Shown here: positions 51,182 through 60,110 of the stretch, one piece after another
Numbering within the stretch: position 1 is the stretch's first letter
How the letters are laid out: each line of letters starts with the position of its first letter
Source of the DNA: Streptomyces rimosus subsp. rimosus
GTDB taxonomy: Bacteria; Actinomycetota; Actinomycetes; Streptomycetales; Streptomycetaceae
Direction of reading: 5' to 3'
Length of the DNA stretch: 64,000 nucleotides
NCBI RefSeq assembly: GCF_000720725.1
Contig: NZ_JOCQ01000024.1
Span: forward strand, 1-64,000
Program-made: the position numbers and the translations under genes
The notes under the pieces: model-generated
The model's database searches: none
Told to the model about the DNA's origin: nothing
Seen by the model: only the letters and a program-made list of their open reading frames with translations

Positions 51182-51239
51182 GGACACGGGCGGGGCCGGC
51201 CGGAGGTGAGCCTCCGGGCTGCCGCACGCCCTTATTCGA

Positions 51240-51255
51240 GACCGCTCGTTCTCGA
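51240..51255. promoter_or_regulatory. TetR operator candidate upstream of the SDR gene
   Basis: GACCGCTCGTTCTCGA, flanked so that TCGAGA (51236-51241) and TCTCGA (51250-51255) form an inverted repeat with an 8-bp spacer. It lies 95 bp upstream of the SDR start and repeats the sequence in front of the tetR gene. Confidence 0.65.
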
Positions 51256-51350
51256 TAGATAGTGCCTGCGGGCGCCGTACGCGGACGAGTACGAGCACGA
51301 CAACGGACATGACCATGAACACGCACACACCCGGAGAAGGGAACACTCCC

Positions 51351-52127
51351 ATGAACACCGCCCCCACCCCCGCACGCTTCGCCGGAAAGACGGTTCTGGT
51401 CACCGGCGGCGGCACCGGTATCGGCCGGGCGGTCGCCCTCGCGTTCGCGGGCGAGGGCGCGAACGTCATGGTCGCCGGGCGTACCGAGGAGACGCTGAAG
51501 GAGACGGTGGCGCTGGTGGAGGCCGCGGGCGGCCGGGCGGCGGCCGTCACCGGCGACGTGACCCGCGGCGCGGACGTGGCCGCGCTGGTCGAGGAGACCG
51601 TGCGCCGCTTCGGCGGGCTCGACGTGGCCGTCAACAACGTCGGTGTGTTCGTGCCCCCGGCGCCCACCGCGGACATCCCCGAGGAGGACTGGCGGCGCGC
51701 CCTGGACACCAACCTCACCGGCACGTTCCTGTCGATGAAGCACGAGATCGCCCATATGCGGGCGCACGGCGGCGGTGCGATCGTGAACATCGCGTCCAAC
51801 CTGGGCGCCTCGCTGCGCCGCCCCGGGATCAGCGCGTACGTCGCGGCCAAGGCGGCGGTGAGCGCCCTGACCCGGAACGCCGCGCTGGACCACGTCAAGG
51901 ACGGCATACGCATCAACGCGGTCTCGCCCGGCAAGGTCGACACGGCCATGTCGACGCTGCCGGGCGAGACCGCGGAGCAGAAGGCCGAGCGGATGCGGCG
52001 CGAGGTGCCCGCGGGGCGCTCGGCCGCGACCGCCGAGATCGCGGCGGCGGTGCTCTACCTGTCGTCCGAGGAGGCGGCGTTCACCGTGGGCGCCGAGCTG
52101 GTGGTGGACGGCGGCGTCACGGCCTGA
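51351..52127 (+). CDS. SDR family oxidoreductase
   Basis: 258 aa from ATG 51351 (GGAGAAGG about 10 nt upstream); an in-frame ATG at 51309 would add 14 unconserved residues. Cofactor motif TGGGTGIG (18-25), NNVG (95-98), catalytic S149, Y163 and K167, and a typical C-terminus (EAAFTVGAELVVDGG). Likely controlled by the TetR protein through the shared operator. Its last 73 bp overlap the end of the convergent permease gene. Confidence 0.92.
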   Translation: MNTAPTPARFAGKTVLVTGGGTGIGRAVALAFAGEGANVMVAGRTEETLKETVALVEAAGGRAAAVTGDVTRGADVAALVEETVRRFGGLDVAVNNVGVFVPPAPTADIPEEDWRRALDTNLTGTFLSMKHEIAHMRAHGGGAIVNIASNLGASLRRPGISAYVAAKAAVSALTRNAALDHVKDGIRINAVSPGKVDTAMSTLPGETAEQKAERMRREVPAGRSAATAEIAAAVLYLSSEEAAFTVGAELVVDGGVTA

Positions 52128-53458
52128 TCCTCTCCGGCCGCCCGGGCGCGGACCGTGCGGCGGGCGGACATCCAGGCGTACACGAGGATGCCCGCGAACA
52201 GGAACAGCACGCCCTGGTAGATGGCCGCGTATCCGGCGCCGGCGACCAGCCAGAAGGTGAAGCCGAAGGCGACCACGGCGAGCACCATGTCGCGTGCGAA
52301 GCGGGCCGGGCGGACCTGGTCGCGCCGGCCGGTGAGCAGGAAGTAGATCTGGGCGCCGGCGGCGAGCAGGTACGGCACGGTCGCGGAGAACGTCGTGATC
52401 AGTACCAGGATCTCGAAGACACCGCCCGCGCCGATCACGTAGTTGATCACGGTCAGGGCGGTGGCCAGCACCGAGGCGGCCAGCACGCCGAAGGTCGGCA
52501 CACCGCGCTGCTTCTTCAGGAAGGCGGCCGGGAACAGGCCGTCCTTGGCGGCGGCGTACGGCGACTGGGCGCTCATCAGCGTCCAGCCGTTCAGCGCGCC
52601 GACGATGGAGATGACCGCGGCGACGGCGATGACGGTGCCGCCCCACTGCCCGCCGAACATGGCGTTGACCGCGTCGGAGAACGGCGCCTTGGAGGCCACC
52701 AGCTTGTCGTGCGCGACGGTGCCGAAGACCGAGACCGTGCCGAGCAGGTAGACGACGGCGGCGCCGATGGTGCCGAGGACGGTGGCGCGGCCCACGTTGC
52801 GCTCCGGGTCGCGCACCTCGCCCGCGCTCATCGCGGCGGACTCCACGCCGACGTAGCTGTAGAGCAGGATGGCCGCCGCGGCCGACATACCGCCGATCGC
52901 GCTGCCGCCGCCCTCGTGGAACGAGCCGAGCTTGTCCGGGTCGAAGAAGAACAGCCCGACGACCGCGATGAACAGCAGCGGGACGAACTTCAGGACCGTG
53001 GAGACCAGCTGGACGGCGCCCACGTAGCGGGTTCCGGCGAAGTTGGAGAGCGCGGGGAGCCAGAGCGCGACCAGCGCCACCACCAGGTCCGTGCCCTTGG
53101 AGTCGTGGCCGGGGAACAGTACGTGGACGTAGCCGACGGCGGCGACGGCGAGGGCCGCGTTGCTCACCCAGGTCATGGTCCAGTACGACCAGGCCGACAG
53201 GAAGCCGGCGAAGTCGCCGAACGCCTCGCGGGCGTAGACGTACGGGCCGCCGGTGTCCGGGTGGCGCTCGGCCAGCCGCCCGAAGACCAGGGCCAGCGCG
53301 ATGGCGCCGACGGTCAGGACGCCGAAGGCGACCAGGCTCACGGTGCCGAAGGGCGCCACCGAGGCGGGCAGCAGGAAGATACCGCCGCCGATGATGTTGC
53401 CCATCACTAGGCAGGTTGCGGTCCCCAGACCGAAACGGCGGGTGTGCCGGTCGTGCAT
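52055..53458 (-). CDS. APC superfamily amino acid/polyamine permease
   Basis: 467 aa from ATG 53458, twelve hydrophobic helices. The first helix has the broken GNIIGGGIFLLPASVA motif of the APC fold; YVYAREAFGDFAGFLSAWSYW and LYSYVGVESAAMSAGEVRDPERN are further family marks. It is closest in look to basic amino acid/polyamine antiporters of the CadB/ArcD/PotE kind. A soluble charged tail of about 30 residues runs past the 3' end of the convergent SDR gene, giving a 73-bp antisense overlap. Phosphatase-like gene 53545 lies upstream in the same direction. Confidence 0.9.
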   Translation of the reverse strand: MHDRHTRRFGLGTATCLVMGNIIGGGIFLLPASVAPFGTVSLVAFGVLTVGAIALALVFGRLAERHPDTGGPYVYAREAFGDFAGFLSAWSYWTMTWVSNAALAVAAVGYVHVLFPGHDSKGTDLVVALVALWLPALSNFAGTRYVGAVQLVSTVLKFVPLLFIAVVGLFFFDPDKLGSFHEGGGSAIGGMSAAAAILLYSYVGVESAAMSAGEVRDPERNVGRATVLGTIGAAVVYLLGTVSVFGTVAHDKLVASKAPFSDAVNAMFGGQWGGTVIAVAAVISIVGALNGWTLMSAQSPYAAAKDGLFPAAFLKKQRGVPTFGVLAASVLATALTVINYVIGAGGVFEILVLITTFSATVPYLLAAGAQIYFLLTGRRDQVRPARFARDMVLAVVAFGFTFWLVAGAGYAAIYQGVLFLFAGILVYAWMSARRTVRARAAGEDQAVTPPSTTSSAPTVNAASSDDR

Positions 53459-53544
53459 GGCAGGGTGGGCCTCTCGTCGTGCTGTGCGGGCCCGGAGTTG
53501 CCGGGCGACTGCATATGGTCTTCGACCTGCGACGTTGCTCAAAA

Positions 53545-55665
53545 TCAGCGGGTATTGTCCCGCACGGCACCGTCGGCCGGCGGAAATACTTCGGACCCGG
53601 GGCCTTCCGGCCGCAGTTCGTCCGCCGGACCCCCGAGGGGTATCTCCGGCCCGTCGACCTCGCGCAGCCAGCGCCGCAGGATCGTGTGGAGCTGCTCCGC
53701 CCCGGCCGGCTCCCGCCCGTCGGCGGCCGGCGGGGACAGCTCGGCGGGCCACAGCAGGAAGGGGCGGCTCTGCTCGCCGCCCAGGCCGCCGTGCGAGCCG
53801 ATCTGCTCCTCGAAGGCGTGCACCGTGCCCGTCCGCGGGTCGCAGGCGGAGTTGACCATGATGTCGGCGGCGTGCGGGAAGCCGTCCGTGCGGCGCACGG
53901 TCTCCGCGGCGCCCGGGCCGAACCCGGCCAGCGGGTCGCGGCCCACGACCCGGCCGGTGCCGAGGTGGTGCTCGGCGCCGGCCGGCCCGAGCACCACGGC
54001 GCCGTGCGCGGCGGAGCGTACGAGCAGGAAGCCGACGCCGGGGTGGTTGGCGAGGGTGGGCAGCAGCGCCGGGTGGCGGCGGTCGATCTCCTCGCGCGTC
54101 ACCCGCCCGGGCAGATCGGGGAAGGACACCAGGCCGAGGTTCCCCGAGGCCAGGACGACGGGGTCGGAGGGGCCGCAGCCGTCCCTGCCCTCCGGGCGGT
54201 GCAGTGCGGCGCGGGCCGCCTCGCGCGCCTCCGCCCCGCTCGCGGTCCGCCCGGCGCGCCGGGACACCGGCAGGCCGCAGCCCGCCCGCACCAGGTCCTC
54301 CAGGCCGAGTCCGTAGGTCTCCAGGAAGGTCGGGCCGGGGCTCTGGCCGTGGTCGGAGAGCAGCACGATGCGGTAGCGGCGGGGGGCGTACTGCGCGGCG
54401 TCGGCGATCAGGCCGACGGCGCGGTCCAGTCGGCGCAGCACCTGGCGGGTGTCCCGGTGCCGGGGACCGGAGTGGTGCGCGACCTCGTCGTACGCGACCA
54501 GGTCGGCGTAGACGGCCGTACGGCCCGCGAGCAGGTCGCCGATCACGGCGGCGACCACGACATCGCGCTCGACGACGGTCGCGAAGGCCCGGATGAACGG
54601 GTAGAGGCCGCCGCGCTTCACCCGCGGGCGCTCCCCGCGGAACCGGGACCGCAGGGACTGGCCCGCCTCGCGGACGACCTCGGCGGCGAAGGAGACGGCC
54701 GTGCGGGTCGCGTTGGCCGGGTCGGAGAAGTACGCGAAATAGCCGGCGCGGGAGCGGTTGTGCCGGCCGCGGCGGGCGGCCACCGACATCACGAGCGCGA
54801 GCTGGTCGGCGCCGCCGCTGAAGAGGTTGCCGCGGCTCGCGCCGTCGAAGCTCAGCAGTCCGGCGTCGCCGGTGCGGGCCACGGCGCGGCGCTGGAGCTC
54901 GGCCGCGCCGCTGGGCCGGTTGCTGACGACCAGCCGGCCGGTCTCCTTTTCGTACCACCGGAACGCGGGCAGGTCGTGGTTGGTGCCGTGCAGGAGGGCG
55001 AGCTGGCTGGCGCCGGTCTGGCTGGACCAGTCCGTACGCCACGGGGTCAGCCGGTGGGTGGAGCCGAGCCAGCCGGCGACCGTCCCCATCAGGGGCCGCC
55101 CGCCGCTCGTGGCCTCGCGCAGCACGTCGTGGCCCAGGCCGTCGAGCTGGAGGAAGACCGTGCCGGGCGCTATGGGGCCGACGTCGCCGGGGGCGCCGCG
55201 GCGGCGGCCGTGCCGGCGCCCGGCCAGCCGCACCAGGCGTCTTCGGTACGCCTCGTCGTCGCGCACCGCGAGGAAGGTGGAAGTGGCGGAGGAGGTCGCG
55301 GACATCACGGCGGCGACGATCACCGCCGTCTCGGGCGCGGCCTGGCCGCCCTCGGGGATCAGGCCGAGGGCGACCAGCAGCAGGGAGCCGTTCAGGAAGA
55401 AGACCAGCAGCCCGAGGACGAGGGCCGGCACCAGCAGCAGGGCCCGGACGAGCAGCGGCCACACCAGGGCGCTGAGCAGGCCGAAGGCGCCGGCGCCTAG
55501 CGCGGCGGTCAGGAACGTCCGGGTGAGGCTCTCACCGCTCGCGGACTGGAGGCGGAAGTCGGGGAGCAGGGCGGCGAGCACGAGCAGCGTCAGCGAGGAC
55601 ACCGCCCAGACCGCGGTCACCCGCAGCAGGGCGCCGCCCGCCGTCCGCCACCGGGCCCTTCGCAT
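53545..55665 (-). CDS. Membrane-anchored alkaline-phosphatase-like protein with phage-holin-type N-terminus
   Basis: 706 aa. Residues 1-135 contain four hydrophobic helices that resemble the superfamily IV holin domain found in many actinobacterial membrane proteins. The rest (about 165-690) is of the alkaline phosphatase/nucleotide pyrophosphatase type: metal ligand FLQLDGLGHDVLRE, the TGASQLALLHGTNHD nucleophile region, LVAYDEVAHHSGP and VLLSDHGQSPGPT carry the expected Asp/His ligands. It probably hydrolyses a phospho- or sulfo-substrate at the membrane. A related fold (EboF) occurs in ebo clusters, but this gene is 50 kb away. Confidence 0.85.
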   Translation of the reverse strand: MRRARWRTAGGALLRVTAVWAVSSLTLLVLAALLPDFRLQSASGESLTRTFLTAALGAGAFGLLSALVWPLLVRALLLVPALVLGLLVFFLNGSLLLVALGLIPEGGQAAPETAVIVAAVMSATSSATSTFLAVRDDEAYRRRLVRLAGRRHGRRRGAPGDVGPIAPGTVFLQLDGLGHDVLREATSGGRPLMGTVAGWLGSTHRLTPWRTDWSSQTGASQLALLHGTNHDLPAFRWYEKETGRLVVSNRPSGAAELQRRAVARTGDAGLLSFDGASRGNLFSGGADQLALVMSVAARRGRHNRSRAGYFAYFSDPANATRTAVSFAAEVVREAGQSLRSRFRGERPRVKRGGLYPFIRAFATVVERDVVVAAVIGDLLAGRTAVYADLVAYDEVAHHSGPRHRDTRQVLRRLDRAVGLIADAAQYAPRRYRIVLLSDHGQSPGPTFLETYGLGLEDLVRAGCGLPVSRRAGRTASGAEAREAARAALHRPEGRDGCGPSDPVVLASGNLGLVSFPDLPGRVTREEIDRRHPALLPTLANHPGVGFLLVRSAAHGAVVLGPAGAEHHLGTGRVVGRDPLAGFGPGAAETVRRTDGFPHAADIMVNSACDPRTGTVHAFEEQIGSHGGLGGEQSRPFLLWPAELSPPAADGREPAGAEQLHTILRRWLREVDGPEIPLGGPADELRPEGPGSEVFPPADGAVRDNTR

Positions 55666-55818
55666 CCGCGCCCACCTCGCTCCCGCCGTCCGTCACGCTC
55701 GGACATCCCACCGGGCATCACGCCTACAGCGTGTCACAGCCCACTGACAGTCCGGCCGGGCGGCGGGCCCGGCCGGGCGACAGGGCGGGGCGCCCGTGTC
55801 CCACGGCTTCCGGCCCGG

Positions 55819-56973
55819 TCAGCCGCGCCCCGCGAACGGCACCTGCGCCTCGGCCGCCTCCGACGGTCCCCCCTCCCCCGGCCACCGCCACAGCCCCGCC
55901 TCCGCCAGGCGCGGCAGCACGCCCTCCCCGAACCAGTACGCCTCCTCGACGTGCGGATGCCCGGAAAGGACGAATTCCTCGATGCCGAGCCGGTGGTACT
56001 CGGCGATCCGCTCGGCCACCTCGGCGTGGCTGCCGACCAGGGCGGTGCCCGCGCCGCCCCGTACCAGCCCGATCCCTGCCCAGAGGTTGGGCGCGACCTC
56101 CAGCCCGTCCGTGCTGCCGCCGTGCAGCGCCAGCATCCGTCGCTGCCCCTCCGACTCGCTGCGCGCCAGCCCCTCCTGTACGGCGCGCACCGTCTCCGGC
56201 GAGAATCCCGCCAGCAGGCGGCGTGCCTCGGCCCACGCGTCGTCGGCGGTGTCCCGGGTGATCACGTGCAGCCGGATGCCGAAGCGCACCGTGCGCCCGG
56301 CGTCGGCGGCCGGCTTCCGTATCCAGGTGATCTTCTCGGCCACCTGCTCGGGCGGTTCGCCCCAGGTCAGGTACACATCGCTGAAGCGGGCGGCGACCTC
56401 GCCCGCCGCCGCTGAGGACCCGCCGAAGTAGACCGGCGGTACGGGGTCGGGGACGCGGGCCAGCCGTGCCTGTTCGACGCGCAGGTGCTCCCCGTCGAAG
56501 TCGACCGTCCTCCCCTGCCACAGGTCCCGCACGATGCTCAGGAATTCGCCGGTGCGCGCGTAGCGCGCGTCCTTGTCGAGGAAGTCGCCGTACGCGCGCT
56601 GCTCGTGGCTCTCGCCTCCGGTGACGACGTTCAGGAGCAGCCGCCCCGGAGCGTGCCGCTGGAAGGTGGCCGCCATCTGGGCGGCGAGGGTGGGCGCGAT
56701 GACGCCGGGCCGGAAGGCGACCAGGAATTTCAGGCGCTCGGTCTCCCGGGCGAGCATCGCCGTGGTGAGCCAGGCGTCCTCGCACCAGGCGCCGGTCGGG
56801 GTCAGCGCGCCCTCGAAGCCGAGTTGTTCGGCGGCGCGGGCGATCTGGGTGAGGTAGCCGAGGGTGGCGGGGCGCTGGCCGCCCGCCGCGCCGGCGGGCA
56901 GGCCGTGGCCGCCGCCGACGACGTGCCGGCTGTCGCCATACGTCGGCAGGAACCAGTGGAAGGTGAGGCTCAC
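55819..56973 (-). CDS. ssuD: FMNH2-dependent alkanesulfonate monooxygenase
   Basis: 384 aa (SsuD is about 380). Luciferase-like TIM barrel: FHWFLPTYGDSRH at 5-17, LNVVTGGESHEQRAYGDFL, PPVYFGGSSAAAGEVA and the SsuD-specific end VLSGHPHVEEAYWFGEGV. It cleaves the carbon-sulfur bond of alkanesulfonates to sulfite and aldehyde using reduced FMN. It is last in the leftward sulfur operon behind sfnB, with the FMN reductase two genes upstream providing FMNH2. The dedicated SsuABC importer is not in the window. Confidence 0.9.
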   Translation of the reverse strand: MSLTFHWFLPTYGDSRHVVGGGHGLPAGAAGGQRPATLGYLTQIARAAEQLGFEGALTPTGAWCEDAWLTTAMLARETERLKFLVAFRPGVIAPTLAAQMAATFQRHAPGRLLLNVVTGGESHEQRAYGDFLDKDARYARTGEFLSIVRDLWQGRTVDFDGEHLRVEQARLARVPDPVPPVYFGGSSAAAGEVAARFSDVYLTWGEPPEQVAEKITWIRKPAADAGRTVRFGIRLHVITRDTADDAWAEARRLLAGFSPETVRAVQEGLARSESEGQRRMLALHGGSTDGLEVAPNLWAGIGLVRGGAGTALVGSHAEVAERIAEYHRLGIEEFVLSGHPHVEEAYWFGEGVLPRLAEAGLWRWPGEGGPSEAAEAQVPFAGRG

Positions 56974-57012
56974 GAGGTCTCCGGAAACAAAGGCGGAACA
57001 GTGAAAAGGGGA

Positions 57013-58230
57013 TCAGAGGAGGCCGTGCCGGGGCGGCCGGGTGCCGTTGAGGACGTACCGGCCGAGGTGCTGGACCTTCCAGCGCGCCGGGTCGTGCAGC
57101 GTGTGGGTTCGCGCGTCGCGCCAGTACCGGTGCAGGTTGAGCCCGTCCAGAGCGGCCCGGGTACCGGCCACTTCGAACAGGGCGCTGCCCGTCTCCACCG
57201 CCGTCTCCCCCGCGTACGCCTTCGCCGCGGCGACCGCGATCGATGCCTCGGCGGCGGTGTCGTCGGTGAGGCGGCCGGTGGCGGCGTCCACGGCGCGGGC
57301 CGCGGCCTCCAGGAGGGCCTGCGCGGCCCGGACCCGCAGTTCCAGTTCGCCGAAGCGCTGCACGAGCAGCGGGTCCTCGGCCGCCGTCGTGAAGCCGCTC
57401 TCGAACCACGGCCGGCTCTGCGTACGGACGAACTCCGCCGCTTCGGTCAGCGCTCCGCGGGCGATGCCGGTGTCGATGGCGGTGTGCAGCAACTGGGCTA
57501 TCGCACCGTGCAGTTGTGGTCCCTCGAAGGTGAGGTGGTGCGGGACGACGCGGTCGGCCGGTACGGCGACGGCTTCCAGCCGGACCGTGCCGCTGGCGGT
57601 GGTGCGCTGCCCCATGCCGTCCCAGTCGTCGACGACGGTGACGCCGGGCGCGTCGCGCGGTACGTACGCGACGTGCAGCTTGTCCCCGGTGCCGCGGGCC
57701 AGCACCGGAATCCAGTCGGCGAACAGGGCGCCCGTGGAGTAGTGCTTGGTCCCGGTCAGGACGTAGCCGTCCTCGGTGGGCTCCAGGCGGGTGCGGATGT
57801 CCTGGACGTGCCGGGTGCCCGCCTCGGACTGCGCGTTGCCGAAGCGGCGCCCGGCCAGCACCTCGCGGAAGAAGAACTCCCGCTGCCGGGAACTTCCCTG
57901 GGCACGCAGCACGTTGATGTACACGAAGTGGCTCTGCGGGATCTGCGCGAGGCTCGGGTCGGCTGTGGCGAGCAGCCGGAAGACCTCGGCCAGGGTCGCG
58001 GCCGTGACCTCGGCGCCGCCGTGGGCGCGCGGCACGGTGATCCCGAGCAGGCCGCCGGCCGAGAGCCGGTCGAGTTCGCGGCGCGGCAGCCGCCGCCGCG
58101 CGTCGCGTTCCGCCGCGCCGGGGCGGAAGGCGTCGGCCAGTTCGGCCGCGACGGCGCGTGCTTCGGCGTCGTCGGCGATGACGTGGGCCGTATCGGCCCG
58201 GGGCGTGTCGGGTGCGGCGGTGGTGGTCAT
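57013..58230 (-). CDS. sfnB: SfnB family sulfur acquisition oxidoreductase (acyl-CoA dehydrogenase fold)
   Basis: 405 aa. Acyl-CoA-dehydrogenase-like flavoprotein of the SfnB group: LLGITVPRAHGGAEV, DPSLAQIPQSHFVYINVLR, GTKHYSTGALFADWIPV, WDGMGQRTTASGTVRLE and the C-terminal WRDARTHTLHDPARWKVQHLGRYVLNG. SfnB proteins serve in use of dimethyl sulfide derivatives as sulfur source. The gene lies between the FMN reductase and ssuD in the same run. Confidence 0.9.
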   Translation of the reverse strand: MTTTAAPDTPRADTAHVIADDAEARAVAAELADAFRPGAAERDARRRLPRRELDRLSAGGLLGITVPRAHGGAEVTAATLAEVFRLLATADPSLAQIPQSHFVYINVLRAQGSSRQREFFFREVLAGRRFGNAQSEAGTRHVQDIRTRLEPTEDGYVLTGTKHYSTGALFADWIPVLARGTGDKLHVAYVPRDAPGVTVVDDWDGMGQRTTASGTVRLEAVAVPADRVVPHHLTFEGPQLHGAIAQLLHTAIDTGIARGALTEAAEFVRTQSRPWFESGFTTAAEDPLLVQRFGELELRVRAAQALLEAAARAVDAATGRLTDDTAAEASIAVAAAKAYAGETAVETGSALFEVAGTRAALDGLNLHRYWRDARTHTLHDPARWKVQHLGRYVLNGTRPPRHGLL

Positions 58231-58248
58231 GTGCGTACCCCTGCCGTC

Positions 58249-58803
58249 TCAGCTCGCGGCGGCGAGCAGCGGGGCGCGGCCGAGGGCGCCGGAGAACTGG
58301 TCGAGGACCTGGTGAAGGGCTTCGGCGGTGCCCTGCTCGATGCCGAGCGTGCCGTCTTCGCGCACGTCGAGCTGCCGGTCCAGGACGAACCAGCCCTGGA
58401 CGATGTGCGCGGCGCCCATGGAGGAGAGCACCGGCCGCAGCGCGTAGTCGATGGCCAGGACGTGGGCGGTGGTGCCGCCGGTGGCCAGCGGCAGCACGGT
58501 CTTGCCCGCCAGCGCGTACTGGGGCAGCAGATCGAGCAGCGACTTGAGGAGCCCCGAGTAGGCGGCCTTGTAGACCGGCGTGCCGATGACCACGCCGTCG
58601 GCCTGCGCGAACAGCTCGGTGGCGGCGACGATGTCGGGGTGCTGGAAGTCGGCGCCGAGCAGCGCGCCGGCGGACAGCGTACGGACGTCGAGTTCGACGA
58701 CGCGGTGGCCTTCGGCGGTGAGCCGGGCGTCCAGGTGGCGCAGCAGGCGAGCGGTGCGGGAGGTGGCGGAGGGGCTTCCGGAGACGGACAGGACGGTGGG
58801 CAT
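58249..58803 (-). CDS. NADPH-dependent FMN reductase (SsuE/MsuE type)
   Basis: 184 aa from ATG 58803 with GAGG 8 nt upstream; a GTG three codons earlier overlaps the site. Flavodoxin-like fold: phosphate loop LSVSGSPSATSRTARLLRHL at the start and VIGTPVYKAAYSGLLKSLLDLL (about 71-92). It supplies FMNH2 to the two-component monooxygenases SfnG, SsuD and the DszC-like enzyme around it. Confidence 0.9.
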   Translation of the reverse strand: MPTVLSVSGSPSATSRTARLLRHLDARLTAEGHRVVELDVRTLSAGALLGADFQHPDIVAATELFAQADGVVIGTPVYKAAYSGLLKSLLDLLPQYALAGKTVLPLATGGTTAHVLAIDYALRPVLSSMGAAHIVQGWFVLDRQLDVREDGTLGIEQGTAEALHQVLDQFSGALGRAPLLAAAS

Positions 58804-58842
58804 GGCGGTCACCTCGGGTGTCGGCGAGAGCGAGAAGGGCGG

Positions 58843-60060
58843 TCAGGAGTACCAAGTGGGCGTGGGAAGTTCGCCGGTGAGGACGTGGCGGCCGACTTCC
58901 CGCCTCTTGTACGCCACCGGGTCATGAAGGGTGTGCGTCCGTACGTTGCGCCAGAAGCGGTCCAGGCCCTCGGCGGTCGCGGTGGAGCGGGCGCCGGTGG
59001 CCTCGAAGATCCGGCTGGTGACCTCCAGGGCCACGTCGGTGGCGTGCGCCTTGGCCGCGGCGACCCGTACCTCGAACTCGCCGCGGTCCCGCTCGGTCAC
59101 CGCGTCGGGATCGTCGTGCAGCCGCCGGCCCTCTTCGGCCACCAGGTCGGCGAACGCCTGGGCCGCCCACAGGCGGGTGGTCAGGTCGCCGTAGATGTCG
59201 ATGATGTACGGCTCGTCCACGGCCCGGTCGTGGCCGCCGTGCAGCCAGGGGCGGGTGGTGTTGCGGGTGTAGCCCGCCGCCGTCTCCAGGGCGCCCGCGG
59301 CGATCCCCAGGTAGAGGTTGACGAACACCAGCTGGATGGTGGGCACGTTGAGGGTGTTGTAGACGCGCGGCCGGAAGGTCTTGTCGACATAGCCCGCCGC
59401 GCTCCCCCAGTCCACGCGGACGTTGTCGAGGGTCACGCCGCCGCTCTCGGTGAGCCGCTGGCCGATGTTGTCCCAGTCGTCGTGGAAGGTCAGTCCCTCG
59501 CTGTCGGAGGGCACGATGGCGAAGACATGATCGTCGGTGCCCTCCAGGACGCCTTCGAGCACGGTGACGTCGGAGACCTTGCTCCCGGTGGAGAAGGACT
59601 TGCGGCCGCTGAAGGCCAGCGTGTCGCCCTCGTCCCGTACGACCACGTCGGCGTCGCGCGGGTTGACGGCGCCGCCGAAGAACCACCGGTTGCGCGCGGC
59701 CTCGGCCTCGACGTGCTCCCACTGCTCGCGGGTGCCGACCAGGCGGGCCGCCCAGTTCCACAGGTAGTGGTAGCCGAGCAGCTGGGCGATCGAGCCGTCG
59801 GCCTTGGCGACTTCGCGTACGACCTGGTAGGCGGTGGTCCAGCGCTGTCCGCCGCCTCCGTGTGCGGCCGGGCCGAGCAGGGTGACCAGGCCGGAATCCT
59901 TCAGGAGTTGAATTTCGGCGTACGGGGTGGCGCCTGCCCGGTCTCGGGCGGCGGCGTCGGTGGCGAGGATCGCGGCGACCTCGGCGGCGCGGGCGGTCCA
60001 TTCATCCGCGTCGGTGGGGGCGGGCCGGGACTGCCAGGTGGTGGGGGCCACGGCGCTCAT
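58843..60060 (-). CDS. Acyl-CoA-dehydrogenase-fold flavin monooxygenase (SfnC/DszC-like)
   Basis: 405 aa. Similar fold to the SfnB gene but of the DszC/SfnC branch: LLKDSGLVTLLGPAAHGGGG, SIAQLLGYHYLWNWAARLVG, FSGRKSFSTGSKVSDVTVLEG, WDNIGQRLTESGGVTLDNV and the end FWRNVRTHTLHDPVAYKRREVG. Relatives oxidise organosulfur compounds with FMNH2 and oxygen. It shares only about the family pattern with its neighbour at 57013, so the two are old paralogues and not a recent duplication. Confidence 0.85.
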   Translation of the reverse strand: MSAVAPTTWQSRPAPTDADEWTARAAEVAAILATDAAARDRAGATPYAEIQLLKDSGLVTLLGPAAHGGGGQRWTTAYQVVREVAKADGSIAQLLGYHYLWNWAARLVGTREQWEHVEAEAARNRWFFGGAVNPRDADVVVRDEGDTLAFSGRKSFSTGSKVSDVTVLEGVLEGTDDHVFAIVPSDSEGLTFHDDWDNIGQRLTESGGVTLDNVRVDWGSAAGYVDKTFRPRVYNTLNVPTIQLVFVNLYLGIAAGALETAAGYTRNTTRPWLHGGHDRAVDEPYIIDIYGDLTTRLWAAQAFADLVAEEGRRLHDDPDAVTERDRGEFEVRVAAAKAHATDVALEVTSRIFEATGARSTATAEGLDRFWRNVRTHTLHDPVAYKRREVGRHVLTGELPTPTWYS

Positions 60061-60110
60061 AAGGCTCTCCTTCGTATGTCGGTGGTGGCGGAGCGGGTAC
60101 GGGGGGCCGG

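Noticed and set aside
53545..55665. Prophage signal from the holin-like N-terminus
   Set aside because: This domain is common in chromosomal actinobacterial membrane proteins and no other phage gene is near.
57013..60060. Recent tandem duplication of the two acyl-CoA-dehydrogenase-fold genes
   Set aside because: Both are 405 aa, but the motifs and termini differ throughout and match two separate branches (SfnB and SfnC/DszC).
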